The notes beneath the pieces were generated by a model. The model saw only the letters and a program-made list of their open reading frames with translations, was not told the DNA's origin and did no database searches. From Deltaproteobacteria bacterium (GTDB taxonomy: Bacteria; Myxococcota_A; Polyangia; Nannocystales; Nannocystaceae), in NCBI GenBank assembly GCA_016709225.1, contig JADJEE010000012.1, forward strand, positions 930,001 through 994,000: DNA of 64,000 nucleotides, given 5' to 3'. Position 1 is the first letter of the stretch. The number at the start of each line of letters is the position of its first letter. Below are positions 24,497 through 33,318 of the stretch, in pieces. The translations under genes were made by a program, and so were the position numbers.

Positions 24497-26619
24497 CTGC
24501 TGGCATCCGTGCCGCTGCTGGCATCCGTGCCGCTGCTGGCATCCGTGCCGCTGCTGGCATCCGTGCCGCTGCTGGCATCCGTGCCGCTGCTGGCCGCGGT
24601 GGTATCGTCGCCGCCGCAATCGTCCGGATCGGAGCCGGGTGGGCAGCGGCCACCCGCGTCACGCTCCTCGCAGACGCCACGCTGCGTCGCGCAGCAATCG
24701 AACGCGTCGGTGCCGGGCAGACACGTGTACGGCTCGTCGCAGCTGCCGTCTTCCACGTACGGGCAAGGCTGCGGCAACGCACACAAGCCGCCGAAGCACA
24801 GAAGACCGGCGTCGCAGCTGCCTTGCTCGCGCTCGGCTGCGAACGCGCAGGGACACGCGAAGGTGCCGGTCTCGCACGGCACGCAGGTGTCGAGCATGCA
24901 CGCGAGATCGGCGTTGCACGCGAAGCCCTCCGCGCAGTGGCACGCCTCGGTGCCGGGCTCGCACGCGGCACCGGTCGACGCCCCGTCGGAGCTCGACGAT
25001 TCACTCGATGGCGCCGTCGTCGTCGTCGTCGCGGTGGTGTCGCCCGTGGTCTCGCCGGTGTTCGTGGCGGTGTCGTTGCCCGTGGTCGAGCCGGTGGTCG
25101 CAGCGGCATCGGGGGCCTCGCCGCTGCACGAGAGCAGCGCGCCAGCCACGGCGACCGCAGCCACGCGGGCGCGATGGCGTCGACGCCGAGCCGCGCGCAG
25201 CCACACCAGCAAGACGCCCGCGGCGAGTGGAACGCTGCCGTCGTCGCCCGCGCTCCGACAACCACAGCCGCCATCGCTCGAGCTCTGCGGCGCCACGCCG
25301 CCGGAGGTCTCTGCACCGAGGCCGCTGGTCGATCCGAGCGTGCCGGTGCTGGCAGGCTCGGGCGTGTCGCCGCTCGACGACGCCGCGCCGCCGTCGCTGC
25401 TGGTGCCCTGCTCGGGCGCAGCTGGGGGATCCTCGTCGACGCCGATCACGACCTCCGTCGACAGCGCGGTGTTGCCGGCCCAGTCCGTGGCCTCGATCTG
25501 CAGCGACCACACCCCGGGCGGCAGCAGGACGTTCCATGCCCACGGCGGACTGCGGCGGATGCCACCGTCGATCACGACGCCACCGATCGCGAGCGCGAGC
25601 TGTCGAACCCCGCTGATGTCGTCGGTCGCAGCGGCCTTCACGGTCAGCGGATGATTGTCGGCGCCGTCCTCGATGTCGAAGCGAGCGCGATCCTTCGGCT
25701 TGGTGATCGTGGCCTCGGGCGCGAGTACGTCGGGGCTGTCGTCGTAGGCGGGTCCACACGCACTCCCCCACGGCGAGGTCGGGCCGCCGGCGCAGCCCTG
25801 CGACCACTGCTTGCCGGTGCCATCGTCGGGGTCGAGCGGGAACTCGCCGCAGGTCGGGCTCGGGTTCCAGTCGCCGTTGGAGTAGTGGCACGGCGTGACG
25901 TCGATGCCGCTGCGCTCCTCGATGAACGGCACGGCGAGGAATGACGTGGCGTACCAACCCGCATCGCCGCAGTCGCCCACGTTCGGGCCCGAGACGATGC
26001 CGAACGCGCGCCAGCTCCCGTCCGGCAGCTGCACGTAGGCCGGCCCACCCGAGTCGCCGTTGCACGAGCTCTCGCCGTTACCGCCGATGACGGCGACGCC
26101 AGCATCGTCGATGTAGTTCAGGTTCGTCTCGACCGCACGCTTCACGGCGAACTCGCCTTGCTCGTCGAGGCCGAAGCCGACCAGCGTGACCGTCTGCCCC
26201 GGCACCAACACCGTCGTCTCGCAGCCCACCAGGGGCGGCACGATCGGCACCTCGAGCACCGGCTCCGCCAGCTTGCAGAACGCGAAGTCGGTCGCGCGGA
26301 ACTCTTGGAGCGACGCGGCCAGGTCGGCGGCCGGGTTCACCTCGCAGTACTCCGTCGCGACCGAGAAGCCCTCGATGGGTGCCTCGGGATCCGAGAAGTC
26401 CTCGCCGAAGTAGACCTCCGGGATCCCATCGCCGCAGTGGGCGGCGTACATGACGATCTCGGGGTGGATGAGCGTGCCGCTGCAGCCCCCGAGAAAGACG
26501 CTGGTCGGCCACGCGCAGGCGGAGACCGCCTCGCCGCCGTACACCGGGCTGGGGCCCCCGGGCGCCGCGACCGCGGCGATCGGCAGGCCGCTGGCGAGCA
26601 ACACCGCGAGCATGCGCAT
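24478..26619 (-). CDS. Trypsin-like protease with MYXO-CTERM-like tail, read through into a Cys-rich lipoprotein
   Basis: A 713-residue frame. The signal peptide MRMLAVLLASGLPIAAVA is followed by a chymotrypsin-fold protease with triad H61 (MYAAHC), D111 (ATDFAF) and S190 (CNGDSGGP). A Ser/Gly linker leads to a MYXO-CTERM-like end at ~450-485: DGGCGCRSAGDD, a hydrophobic stretch, then RAARRRRHRAR. Normally the protein would stop here. Instead it continues in frame into VAAVAVAGALLSCSGEAP, a lipoprotein signal, and a 200-residue Cys-rich domain ending in SSGTDA repeats. Either this is a fusion, or a second lipoprotein gene starts at GTG 25164. The start at 26619 has GGAGG 9 bp upstream. Upstream in-frame ATGs exist at 26655 and 26676. 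Confidence 0.82.
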   Translation of the reverse strand: MRMLAVLLASGLPIAAVAAPGGPSPVYGGEAVSACAWPTSVFLGGCSGTLIHPEIVMYAAHCGDGIPEVYFGEDFSDPEAPIEGFSVATEYCEVNPAADLAASLQEFRATDFAFCKLAEPVLEVPIVPPLVGCETTVLVPGQTVTLVGFGLDEQGEFAVKRAVETNLNYIDDAGVAVIGGNGESSCNGDSGGPAYVQLPDGSWRAFGIVSGPNVGDCGDAGWYATSFLAVPFIEERSGIDVTPCHYSNGDWNPSPTCGEFPLDPDDGTGKQWSQGCAGGPTSPWGSACGPAYDDSPDVLAPEATITKPKDRARFDIEDGADNHPLTVKAAATDDISGVRQLALAIGGVVIDGGIRRSPPWAWNVLLPPGVWSLQIEATDWAGNTALSTEVVIGVDEDPPAAPEQGTSSDGGAASSSGDTPEPASTGTLGSTSGLGAETSGGVAPQSSSDGGCGCRSAGDDGSVPLAAGVLLVWLRAARRRRHRARVAAVAVAGALLSCSGEAPDAAATTGSTTGNDTATNTGETTGDTTATTTTTAPSSESSSSDGASTGAACEPGTEACHCAEGFACNADLACMLDTCVPCETGTFACPCAFAAEREQGSCDAGLLCFGGLCALPQPCPYVEDGSCDEPYTCLPGTDAFDCCATQRGVCEERDAGGRCPPGSDPDDCGGDDTTAASSGTDASSGTDASSGTDASSGTDASSGTDASSQDPAS
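24497..24586 (-). repeat. Five 18-bp tandem repeats encoding SSGTDA
   Basis: Five perfect copies of CTGCTGGCATCCGTGCCG (+ strand) encode SSGTDA hexapeptides at the C-terminus of the protease-lipoprotein frame. They directly abut the stop of the convergent gene at 24496. Confidence 0.95.
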
Positions 26620-26676
26620 CGTCCCGAACCTCCACGCCCCTCGACCCCATCGCATGCTCGCGAACGACATGGCCAT

Positions 26677-26684
26677 AGGGTACG
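26677..26684 (-). promoter_or_regulatory. Putative -10 element CGTACCCT for the protease gene
   Basis: CGTACCCT on the minus strand lies 57 bp before the chosen start at 26619. That start has a clear Shine-Dalgarno, so this would be a conventional leadered transcript. Confidence 0.3.
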
Positions 26685-26787
26685 GCCGTCGTGCGCCGAA
26701 GTTCCCGCGGCGTGGGACGGTTCGTCTGCGGCCGCGTGCGGCCAACGTCGGCGCGAGCCCGGTCGCAGACCACGCGGGCGCCATCTG

Positions 26788-26795
26788 GCTATGCT
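26788..26795 (+). promoter_or_regulatory. Putative -10 element GCTATGCT
   Basis: GCTATGCT ends 6 bp before the ATG at 26802 of a lipoprotein gene. No Shine-Dalgarno is present, so a leaderless transcript is predicted. Confidence 0.45.
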
Positions 26796-26801
26796 CCGGC
26801 C

Positions 26802-28307
26802 ATGCATCGACGGTGGCTTGCAGTGGCGATGGTGCTGGGGTTCGGCTGCGGTGACGACGGTGTCGTCGGCGACGCGTCGTCGTCGAGCACGGGCGGCTCG
26901 ACGGGCGGCGAAGGCTCGACCTCGAGCGAGGGCTCGGGCACCGCATCGAGCAGCGTCGATGACTCGGGCTCGACGTCGTCGAGCGGCAACCAAGGCACGA
27001 CCGGGACCGGCAGCTCGGGGAGCGCCGACAGCAGCGGCGATGCGAGCAGCGGTGCGTCGTCGAGCGGCGGGTCGGACTCGAGCTCGAGCGGCGGTGAGAC
27101 CGGGCTCGTGCTCGGCGACTGCTACGAGGCCAGCCACCCCTGGGCCGGCGCGCTGTGTGGCTCGGCGCTGACGCCCTGCACGGTGCTCGTCGACGAGGCC
27201 GTGGACGGCGTGGGGTACTTCCGCAACGGCTCACCGAGCGTGACCCACGACGACACCTGCACGCCCAGCGTGTTGTTCTCGGTCGCCGAGGGCGGCTACT
27301 TCGGGCATGTCGCGACACGCACCGGCACCGATGCGTGGGACACCGCCGGCACGCCCGCCGCCGTCGCGCTCGGTGCCATCGCTTGGGACACCGATCTCGA
27401 CGTGCTGCGCGTGCTCGAGTACGACGGTGCCAGCGCGATCGCCCACCACACCTACGATGGCGCGAGCTTCGGCATCGAGCCCGCGCTGCACGACGGCGAG
27501 TACCTGCTCGACGGCGAGGCAGCGGCGAGCCTGGGTCACGGGCATTGGCACATCGCGACCGAGTCGTGGGGCGACGGCATCTACCTGTACGGCGAGTTCG
27601 ACGGCGCGTGGACGACGGTGCCGATGACGACCGCCACGGCGCTGGCGACTGCGGTGTCCGATCTCGACGAGGCCCACGTGACCTACTACGCCACGTCCGC
27701 GGGCAGCTGGGCCCACTACTACGTGCCGGCGCCCGACGGACCGCCGGAGCTGGTGTTCGACAGCGGCACCGACTCGCTCATGGCCGCGGGCTCGGGGATC
27801 GCGATGGTCGGCTCGACCCCTCACGTGATCGCTGCGCGTCCGACCGGGGATGGTCTGCAGGAGGTCGTGTATGCCGTTCGCAACGCGGCCGACGACTGGA
27901 CCGTCCGCACCGTCGTCGCCGACGACACCACCGGCGAGCAACAGTGCGGCGAACCCCAGGTCGACGGCGAGACCTGCGACTACGACTACGTGCGCCATCG
28001 CCCGCTCGGCATCGTCGCGAGCCACGGCGGTGACGTCCGTCTGCTGTGGGCCGAGACCCACGCGATGGGTACGCTGACCGCGAGCTGCGACTTCGCGTGC
28101 ACGTGGACGCCGACCGCCGACGACAGCGAGCACGCCATGTGGATCTCGGCGCCGACCGACGACGACTTCGACGACGCGATCCTCGTCGATCGCGACGTCG
28201 CGTCGATCGACGTCGAGGTCGACGGCGTCGGGAACATCCACCTCGCCGCCTACGTGTTCACGACCGACGGCGACACCACGGTCGACTACCTCCTGCTGGG
28301 GCCGTGA
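26802..28307 (+). CDS. Secreted lipoprotein, possible beta-propeller
   Basis: A 501-residue lipoprotein. The lipobox is LGFGCG at ~15-16, followed by a ~75-residue linker of Ser, Gly and Thr. The rest has repeated strand-turn motifs (AIAHHTYDGASFGIEPALHD, GDGIYLYGEFDGAWTTVPM, THYVPAP-like blocks, DGLQEVVYAVRNAADDWTV), as in propeller proteins, but no named family is clear. It faces the protease gene divergently with 182 bp between starts. It ends 19 bp from the convergent DUF1552 gene. The upstream in-frame ATG at 26691 was rejected because the signal peptide starts at 26802. Confidence 0.77.
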   Translation: MHRRWLAVAMVLGFGCGDDGVVGDASSSSTGGSTGGEGSTSSEGSGTASSSVDDSGSTSSSGNQGTTGTGSSGSADSSGDASSGASSSGGSDSSSSGGETGLVLGDCYEASHPWAGALCGSALTPCTVLVDEAVDGVGYFRNGSPSVTHDDTCTPSVLFSVAEGGYFGHVATRTGTDAWDTAGTPAAVALGAIAWDTDLDVLRVLEYDGASAIAHHTYDGASFGIEPALHDGEYLLDGEAAASLGHGHWHIATESWGDGIYLYGEFDGAWTTVPMTTATALATAVSDLDEAHVTYYATSAGSWAHYYVPAPDGPPELVFDSGTDSLMAAGSGIAMVGSTPHVIAARPTGDGLQEVVYAVRNAADDWTVRTVVADDTTGEQQCGEPQVDGETCDYDYVRHRPLGIVASHGGDVRLLWAETHAMGTLTASCDFACTWTPTADDSEHAMWISAPTDDDFDDAILVDRDVASIDVEVDGVGNIHLAAYVFTTDGDTTVDYLLLGP

Positions 28308-28326
28308 CGGCCCGCCGCGAGGTCGA

Positions 28327-29679
28327 CTAGGCGAGGATCTCGGGGATGACCTCGGTGGCCAGCCCCTCGTCCTGGCCGAACGAGGTCAGCTGGGGCGCGA
28401 GCGCGTTCATCAGCGTGAACGGCACGCGGCTGGTGTTCTCGCCGGCGACCCGGTGGTGGATGTCGCCGCGCAGTAGGCCGCCGCCCTTGCCCATCACCAG
28501 GAGCGGATAGTCGTCCATGTGGTGGTCCCAGGGCAGGCCCACGCACGAGGTGACGTAGATGATGCTGTTGTCGAGCAACGAGCCGTTGCCGTCGGGCGTG
28601 TCCTGCATCCGTTGGCACAGCTCGGCGAGGCAGCCCATCACGTACTCGACGCCGGTGTGGAAGCCCTGGGTGGCGTAGTCGACCCCCATCGGACTGAGGC
28701 GATGACCGAAGTCCTCGTGGAAGGTGACGCTGCCGAGCCCGGCTTCGATGAACGGCGCATGGCAGGCGGCGCAGGAGAACACGTGCGTGGCGACCCGCGT
28801 CAGCTCGCAGGACAGCGCGTAGACCAACAGGTCGGCGAATGCCTGGCAGCGGGCCCGCGTGATCTCGCCGTCGGCACCGCGCTCGGGGTACGCGACATCG
28901 GGATCGACGGGCGTGCCGCAGTCCGCGGCGTCGAGCGTGGCGTTGATCTGCGTCTGCAGCTGGTCGAGGCCTTCGAGGTGCCGGTCGAGCCGCATGCGAT
29001 CATCGCTGCCGAGCCGCGCGCGCAGAGCCTTCGCGTCGGTCGCCACGACGTCGAGGATCTTCTGCCGTCGGAACAGCATCGGATCGGGCTCGATCGTGCC
29101 CGACAGCGACAGCAGCGTGGAGAACAGCGCCGCCGGGCTGTAGTTGGGCGGATTGGGCGCGTTGGGCCCGGAGAACGAGATGTTGAAGTCGAGCGCACCG
29201 GCGCCGGTGACGTTGGAGATGCCGACGTGCAGACCGGTCGGGAACACCGTGTCTGCGCTGAGATGCGGCGCCAACAGCTGGTCGATGGACGGCAGGCGCA
29301 CGTCACCGCCGTCCATCGCCTGCGCACCGGTCAAGACCGCCGAGGGGGCGGACTTGTGCGCGTAGAGCTGCGGCACCTTGACCTCGAAGCCCGAGAGCAC
29401 CGACATCCACGGCTTGAACGCCGCCAGCGGCATCAGAGCGGGGCTCGGCGTCCACGCAGCCCCCTGCCCGACCGCCGCCGGCACCCAATGGCCCGGATCT
29501 GCGCCGTTCCCGAAGAACCACGACAGGAACCGCGGCGTCAGGCCGGTGCCGTCGGCATACGCGACACCGTTGCCATCGAGCATGGCGCCGAGCCGTGGCA
29601 ACGGCAGTGCGATCGCGGCGCCACCGAGCAGCCCGCGCAGGACGGTGCGTCGTCCCAGGTTGGTGCGTGCGCGCGTCAT
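28327..29679 (-). CDS. DUF1552 family protein with Tat-type signal
   Basis: A 450-residue exported protein. The N-terminus RTNLGRRTVLRGLLGGAAIA is a twin-arginine signal. The body matches the DUF1552 family: RFLSWFFGNGADPGHWVP, then SGFEVKVPQLYAHKSAPSAV, DFNISFSGPNAPNPPNY, and the C-terminal NSIIYVTSCVGLPWDHHMDD with HH residues that could bind metal. These proteins are usually encoded beside a DUF1587-DUF1592-DUF1588-DUF1585 protein in planctomycetes and myxobacteria. The reaction is unknown. The ATG overlaps the TGA of that upstream partner by four bases (ATGA, 29676-29679), so the two are translationally coupled. Confidence 0.9.
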   Translation of the reverse strand: MTRARTNLGRRTVLRGLLGGAAIALPLPRLGAMLDGNGVAYADGTGLTPRFLSWFFGNGADPGHWVPAAVGQGAAWTPSPALMPLAAFKPWMSVLSGFEVKVPQLYAHKSAPSAVLTGAQAMDGGDVRLPSIDQLLAPHLSADTVFPTGLHVGISNVTGAGALDFNISFSGPNAPNPPNYSPAALFSTLLSLSGTIEPDPMLFRRQKILDVVATDAKALRARLGSDDRMRLDRHLEGLDQLQTQINATLDAADCGTPVDPDVAYPERGADGEITRARCQAFADLLVYALSCELTRVATHVFSCAACHAPFIEAGLGSVTFHEDFGHRLSPMGVDYATQGFHTGVEYVMGCLAELCQRMQDTPDGNGSLLDNSIIYVTSCVGLPWDHHMDDYPLLVMGKGGGLLRGDIHHRVAGENTSRVPFTLMNALAPQLTSFGQDEGLATEVIPEILA

Positions 29680-31394
29680 GGCATCTCTCCATCGTCGGGC
29701 GCGATGACGGTCCCGGTGGGGTTGGCGAAGCGGAAGTCCTCGTGGGTGACCAGCGCCAGCAACAGTCGATCGAAGCGGTTGCCCGCGTCGGCGAGGTCGG
29801 ACTGCACGCGTTCGAGCAGTGGCGCGTCGGTCGACAGCGGCACGCGCCCCGCGGAGTACGCGAACAGTCGGTTCACCAGGCACGCGGGCGCGTCGGGATT
29901 GTCGCGCAGCAGGGTCGCGAGCTCGGCCGCGTCGGCGAACGGCACACCATCGAGTTCACCGGTGACGTCGAGCGTGAGTCCGTTGTCGGTCTCGCGGTAG
30001 CGTCCGACCGTGTCGAAGTGCTCGAGCGCGAGGCCCAGCGGATCGGTGAGCGCATGGCAGCCCATGCACGCCGGGCTCGAGCGGTGCGGCTCGAGTCGCT
30101 CGCGCATGGTCATCGGGCCGTCGGGCTCCGGCAACATGGTGTCGGCACCGGGCGGTGGTGGTGGTGCCGTCCGACACAGCAACGTGTCGGCGATGAACTT
30201 GCCGCGCTCGGTCGGCGAGGTCCGAGCGGGCAGCGAGTTCATCGCCAGCACCAGCGCGCTGCCGATGAGACCCCGGCGCGCGTCGCCGGCGGGCAGGGTC
30301 GCCGCGCGCAGGCCATCGGGCTCCGCCGTCGGCAGGCCGTAGATCGCGGCGAGCTCGTTGTCGACGAAGACCTTGTCGCTGTCGTAGAGCGAGAAGTAGT
30401 CGCCGGGCGCGTCGAACACGACGTCGGTCACGCGTGCGAGCAGCTCGGCGCGCATGCTGGCCTTGAGCGAGTCGGTCCACTCGGGATGCAGCTCGGCGTC
30501 CTTGTCCTTCTCACCCAGCGCCCACATGCCGTAGAGCTCGGCGGCGAACACCTCGACGCCCGCGCGCGCGCGCGGATCGGCGAGCATGCGCTCGGCCTGA
30601 TCGGCGATGTTCTCCGGATCGACGAGCTCGTCGTCCGCCGCGGCGTCGAGCAACACCTCGTCCGGCACCGACGACCACAGCGTGAACGACAGCCGCGAGG
30701 CCATCTCCCACGAGTCGAACGCGAGTCGGTTGGGATCGACGCCCGAGGGTGCCCCCAGCTCGACGCGGTAGAGGAAGTACGGCGATTGCAGCAGCGCCCA
30801 GGTCGCGTGCCGCATGCCCGTGACGACATCACCCGTCTCGGCGCCGACGTCACCGACGATCGCGACGAAACGGTCGAGTTCATCGGCCGTCAGCGGGCGA
30901 CGCCACGCGCGTCGACCGAAGCGCGCGAGTGCCTCGCGGATGCACGCGTCGTCCCCGAGCCCGCTGGGCACGCACGCGAGGATCTGCGCCACTCGCTCGG
31001 GATCCGCGAACGCCTCCTGCGTCGCGAGCAGCAGCACGTTCTCGTACTCGGCGACGCCGGCGGGCGCGACCGCGAGCTTCGCGGCGCCGATGTTGACGAA
31101 GCCCTCGACGCGGAAGTCAGCCGGCAGGGTGCCGATCGTCACGGGCCCCAGCAGGTCGACGACCGCGTGGGAGAACTCGGCGGCGGTGAGCCGCCGTAGG
31201 GTCGGCGCGTCGACCTCGCGCGCCGCCTCGCCGCCGCCGTCGCTGCTGCCGGTGTCCGCGCCCATGCCCCCGTCGGTCGCGCCCGACGCGTTCGCGCCGT
31301 CGGTGCCGTCGGCGGTGGGGCCGAGCCCGGAATAGCAGGCCGTGGAGCCGCACAGACCCCACACCACGAGCTGTATCGCCTGCTTGCGCCGCAT
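29676..31394 (-). CDS. DUF1587/1595/1592/1588/1585 multidomain lipoprotein
   Basis: A 572-residue secreted protein with a short hydrophobic leader ending in GSTAC. Domain order by eye: DUF1587 (LRRLTAAEFSHAVVDLLG), DUF1595 (FGRRAWRRPLTADELDRF), DUF1592 (GMRHATWALLQSPYFLYRVE and following), DUF1588 (LIGSALVLAMNSLPARTSPT, RTAPPPPPG), then CMGCHALTDPLGLALEHFD with one CxxCH haem-binding motif, and DUF1585 (LVNRLFAYSAGR). This is the standard partner of DUF1552 proteins and resembles planctomycete cytochrome-type proteins. A redox role is plausible but unproven. It starts at 31394 with no good Shine-Dalgarno. Confidence 0.9.
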   Translation of the reverse strand: MRRKQAIQLVVWGLCGSTACYSGLGPTADGTDGANASGATDGGMGADTGSSDGGGEAAREVDAPTLRRLTAAEFSHAVVDLLGPVTIGTLPADFRVEGFVNIGAAKLAVAPAGVAEYENVLLLATQEAFADPERVAQILACVPSGLGDDACIREALARFGRRAWRRPLTADELDRFVAIVGDVGAETGDVVTGMRHATWALLQSPYFLYRVELGAPSGVDPNRLAFDSWEMASRLSFTLWSSVPDEVLLDAAADDELVDPENIADQAERMLADPRARAGVEVFAAELYGMWALGEKDKDAELHPEWTDSLKASMRAELLARVTDVVFDAPGDYFSLYDSDKVFVDNELAAIYGLPTAEPDGLRAATLPAGDARRGLIGSALVLAMNSLPARTSPTERGKFIADTLLCRTAPPPPPGADTMLPEPDGPMTMRERLEPHRSSPACMGCHALTDPLGLALEHFDTVGRYRETDNGLTLDVTGELDGVPFADAAELATLLRDNPDAPACLVNRLFAYSAGRVPLSTDAPLLERVQSDLADAGNRFDRLLLALVTHEDFRFANPTGTVIAPDDGEMP

Positions 31395-31830
31395 TGAGAA
31401 ACGACCTCTGCACGGTCACACTACGTGCGCCGCGACACGAGCGTCAACCGGTCGATCGCGCGGATTCCTGCCGTGAAGACGACGTGCCCGTCGGTCATTC
31501 GACCGAGTCGTGCACGCTCGCGCGCAAGCGCGACGCCACGCCCATGATCCCGCGTGGCCGCGTGGCCGCGTGGCCGCGCGCGTGCGGTGGGTGACAGCCG
31601 ATGCAGCGTCGGCGCCCCGTCACCGCGATCGACACCCCTGCGCTCGCCCCGATCGCGCCTGCACGCGATGTGATCGCGACGCCCTGGCCCGCCGCGGCGC
31701 GCACGACACCACCGTCACACCTGCAGTGGCGTCCGGCCGCGCCCGCTTCCCCGTCGGCAGCGCTAACTATCTGGGATCTAGCGCATTTTTTCCATGCGAC
31801 AATCGGTCGCAGCCGCGGCCGAGCAGCTGC
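31395..31830. other. 436-bp intergenic region between divergent genes
   Basis: I see no convincing gene here. It contains three direct 8-bp repeats CGTGGCCG (31553-31576) and, near 31760-31795, an AT-richer patch (GCTAACTATCTGGGATCTAG, then a run of six T). That patch stands out in this GC-rich sequence and may hold the promoter of the FG-GAP lipoprotein, with GCTAACTA as the -10-like element. Open frames crossing it have no family signature. Confidence 0.5.
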
Positions 31831-33279
31831 ATGTGCAGCGTCGCGATGGTGTTGGACGTCTCGCGTTGGAATCTCGGGGGCTCGGTGGGTGCGACCGCAG
31901 CGATCGTGCTCGGTGGATGCGGACCGGTGGTGCTCTCACCCGGACAGGACACCGAGAGCACCAGCGATACCGACAGCAGCAGCGTCAGCGAGTCGGAGAG
32001 CGAGAGCGAGACCGATCCGCCGACGACGACCGAGACGGTCGGCGGTTGCGACGATGGCTGCCCGAGCGGCTACTACTGCGACGGCAACGCGTGCATCCCG
32101 TACGGCTGCGCGGACGGTGGTTGCTGCTACGACGGCGACTGCTGCTACTACGACGGCAGCTGCTACTACAACGAGTGCTACAGCGTGGACGACTGCGGCG
32201 GCGAAGCGGTGTGCATGTCGGGCATCGATTGGGGCAACTTCTGCCAGGACGTCCCGATGCTGCCGGAGTGCGAGCTGCCCTTGGCACCGACGCCGATCCC
32301 GATGGTCGCGGACGGGCAAGTGCTTGCGCTGACCTTCTTCGCGGCCGACGCCGATGCGTCGCGCGAGCTCGTGGTCGCGACCCCGAGCAACGTGACGGTG
32401 CTCGCGGGTGGCACAGGCGTGGCCGGGGCCCCGCTCTTCGCCGAACCGATGCAGGTGAACGACGTCGCGGTGGGTGACCTCGACGGCGACGGCGATGAAG
32501 ACCTCGCGGTCGCGTTGGCCGACGACGGCGGCCAGGTCGTCACGTTCCTGAACGACGGCAGCGGCATCCTGACGCTCGGCGGCAACACGGCACTGCTGGC
32601 CACCCGCGTCGAGATCGCCGACATCGACGGCGATGGTCGCGGCGACGTCGTCGGTCAGTTCGACAGCGTCGAGCCGACCGCGCTCGGCGTGGCGCTCTCG
32701 CTGGAGGGCGGCGCGTTCGGCCCCGTGCAGCTGCTGAGCACCGGCATCACGCTCTACGACTTCGCCACCGGTGAGCTCGATGGTGGCAACGGCCGCGAGG
32801 TCGTCGCGCACCTCAGCACTGCGACCTGGCGCTGGAACGGCGGCGGTGTGATCGACGACAATCCCGAAGGACAGTTCTGGCTGCAGGCCGCCGGCGACGA
32901 CGCTCCGGGGCCGCTCGCGATCGCGACCAACTCCGTGCTGGGCGACCGTGTCGCACGGGCGCTCGAACTCTCGTTCCTCACGTATGTCGAGGTCTTCGAC
33001 GGCTACGGCGGCGGCGTCGGTGCCTTCGCACTGCCCGCCGGCCAGCACGCGCTGGTGGCCGCCGACCTCGACGGCGAAGGTCGCGAGGCGCTGGTGTTCG
33101 CGACATCGAGCGGCCGACTGAGCGTGATCCGCGAGGCGCTCGACTGCGTCAGCAGCATCGACCTCGGCTACCGCACCTTGCCGGTCGTCGCCGCCGGCGA
33201 CTTCAACGGCGACGGCCTGGAGGACATCGCGACCGGATCGGGCATCGACTTGACGATCTGGACCACACTGTCGCCATGA
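31831..33279 (+). CDS. FG-GAP/VCBS-repeat lipoprotein
   Basis: A 482-residue lipoprotein. The lipobox VLGGCG follows a hydrophobic N-terminus, then a Ser/Glu/Asp-rich linker and a Cys/Tyr-rich module (CPSGYYCDGNACIPYGC and following, with about 14 Cys up to ~135). The rest contains FG-GAP-type calcium-binding repeats: VGDLDGDGDEDLAVAL, IADIDGDGRGDVVGQF, AADLDGEGREALVFA and AGDFNGDGLEDIATGS. This indicates a seven-bladed integrin-like propeller on the cell surface. The start is uncertain: ATG at 31831 or 31846, neither with a Shine-Dalgarno. The shorter one would cut only five residues. Confidence 0.82.
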   Translation: MCSVAMVLDVSRWNLGGSVGATAAIVLGGCGPVVLSPGQDTESTSDTDSSSVSESESESETDPPTTTETVGGCDDGCPSGYYCDGNACIPYGCADGGCCYDGDCCYYDGSCYYNECYSVDDCGGEAVCMSGIDWGNFCQDVPMLPECELPLAPTPIPMVADGQVLALTFFAADADASRELVVATPSNVTVLAGGTGVAGAPLFAEPMQVNDVAVGDLDGDGDEDLAVALADDGGQVVTFLNDGSGILTLGGNTALLATRVEIADIDGDGRGDVVGQFDSVEPTALGVALSLEGGAFGPVQLLSTGITLYDFATGELDGGNGREVVAHLSTATWRWNGGGVIDDNPEGQFWLQAAGDDAPGPLAIATNSVLGDRVARALELSFLTYVEVFDGYGGGVGAFALPAGQHALVAADLDGEGREALVFATSSGRLSVIREALDCVSSIDLGYRTLPVVAAGDFNGDGLEDIATGSGIDLTIWTTLSP

Positions 33280-33318
33280 CGCGAGGTCCTCGCGCGGCCG
33301 GCCTCGGCGGTCTCGGCA

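Noticed and set aside
24509..25654. A 381-residue frame with PLLASV repeats opposite the protease
   Set aside because: It is the complement of the SSGTDA repeats and the Cys-rich domain; the minus-strand protein has catalytic motifs and a signal peptide.
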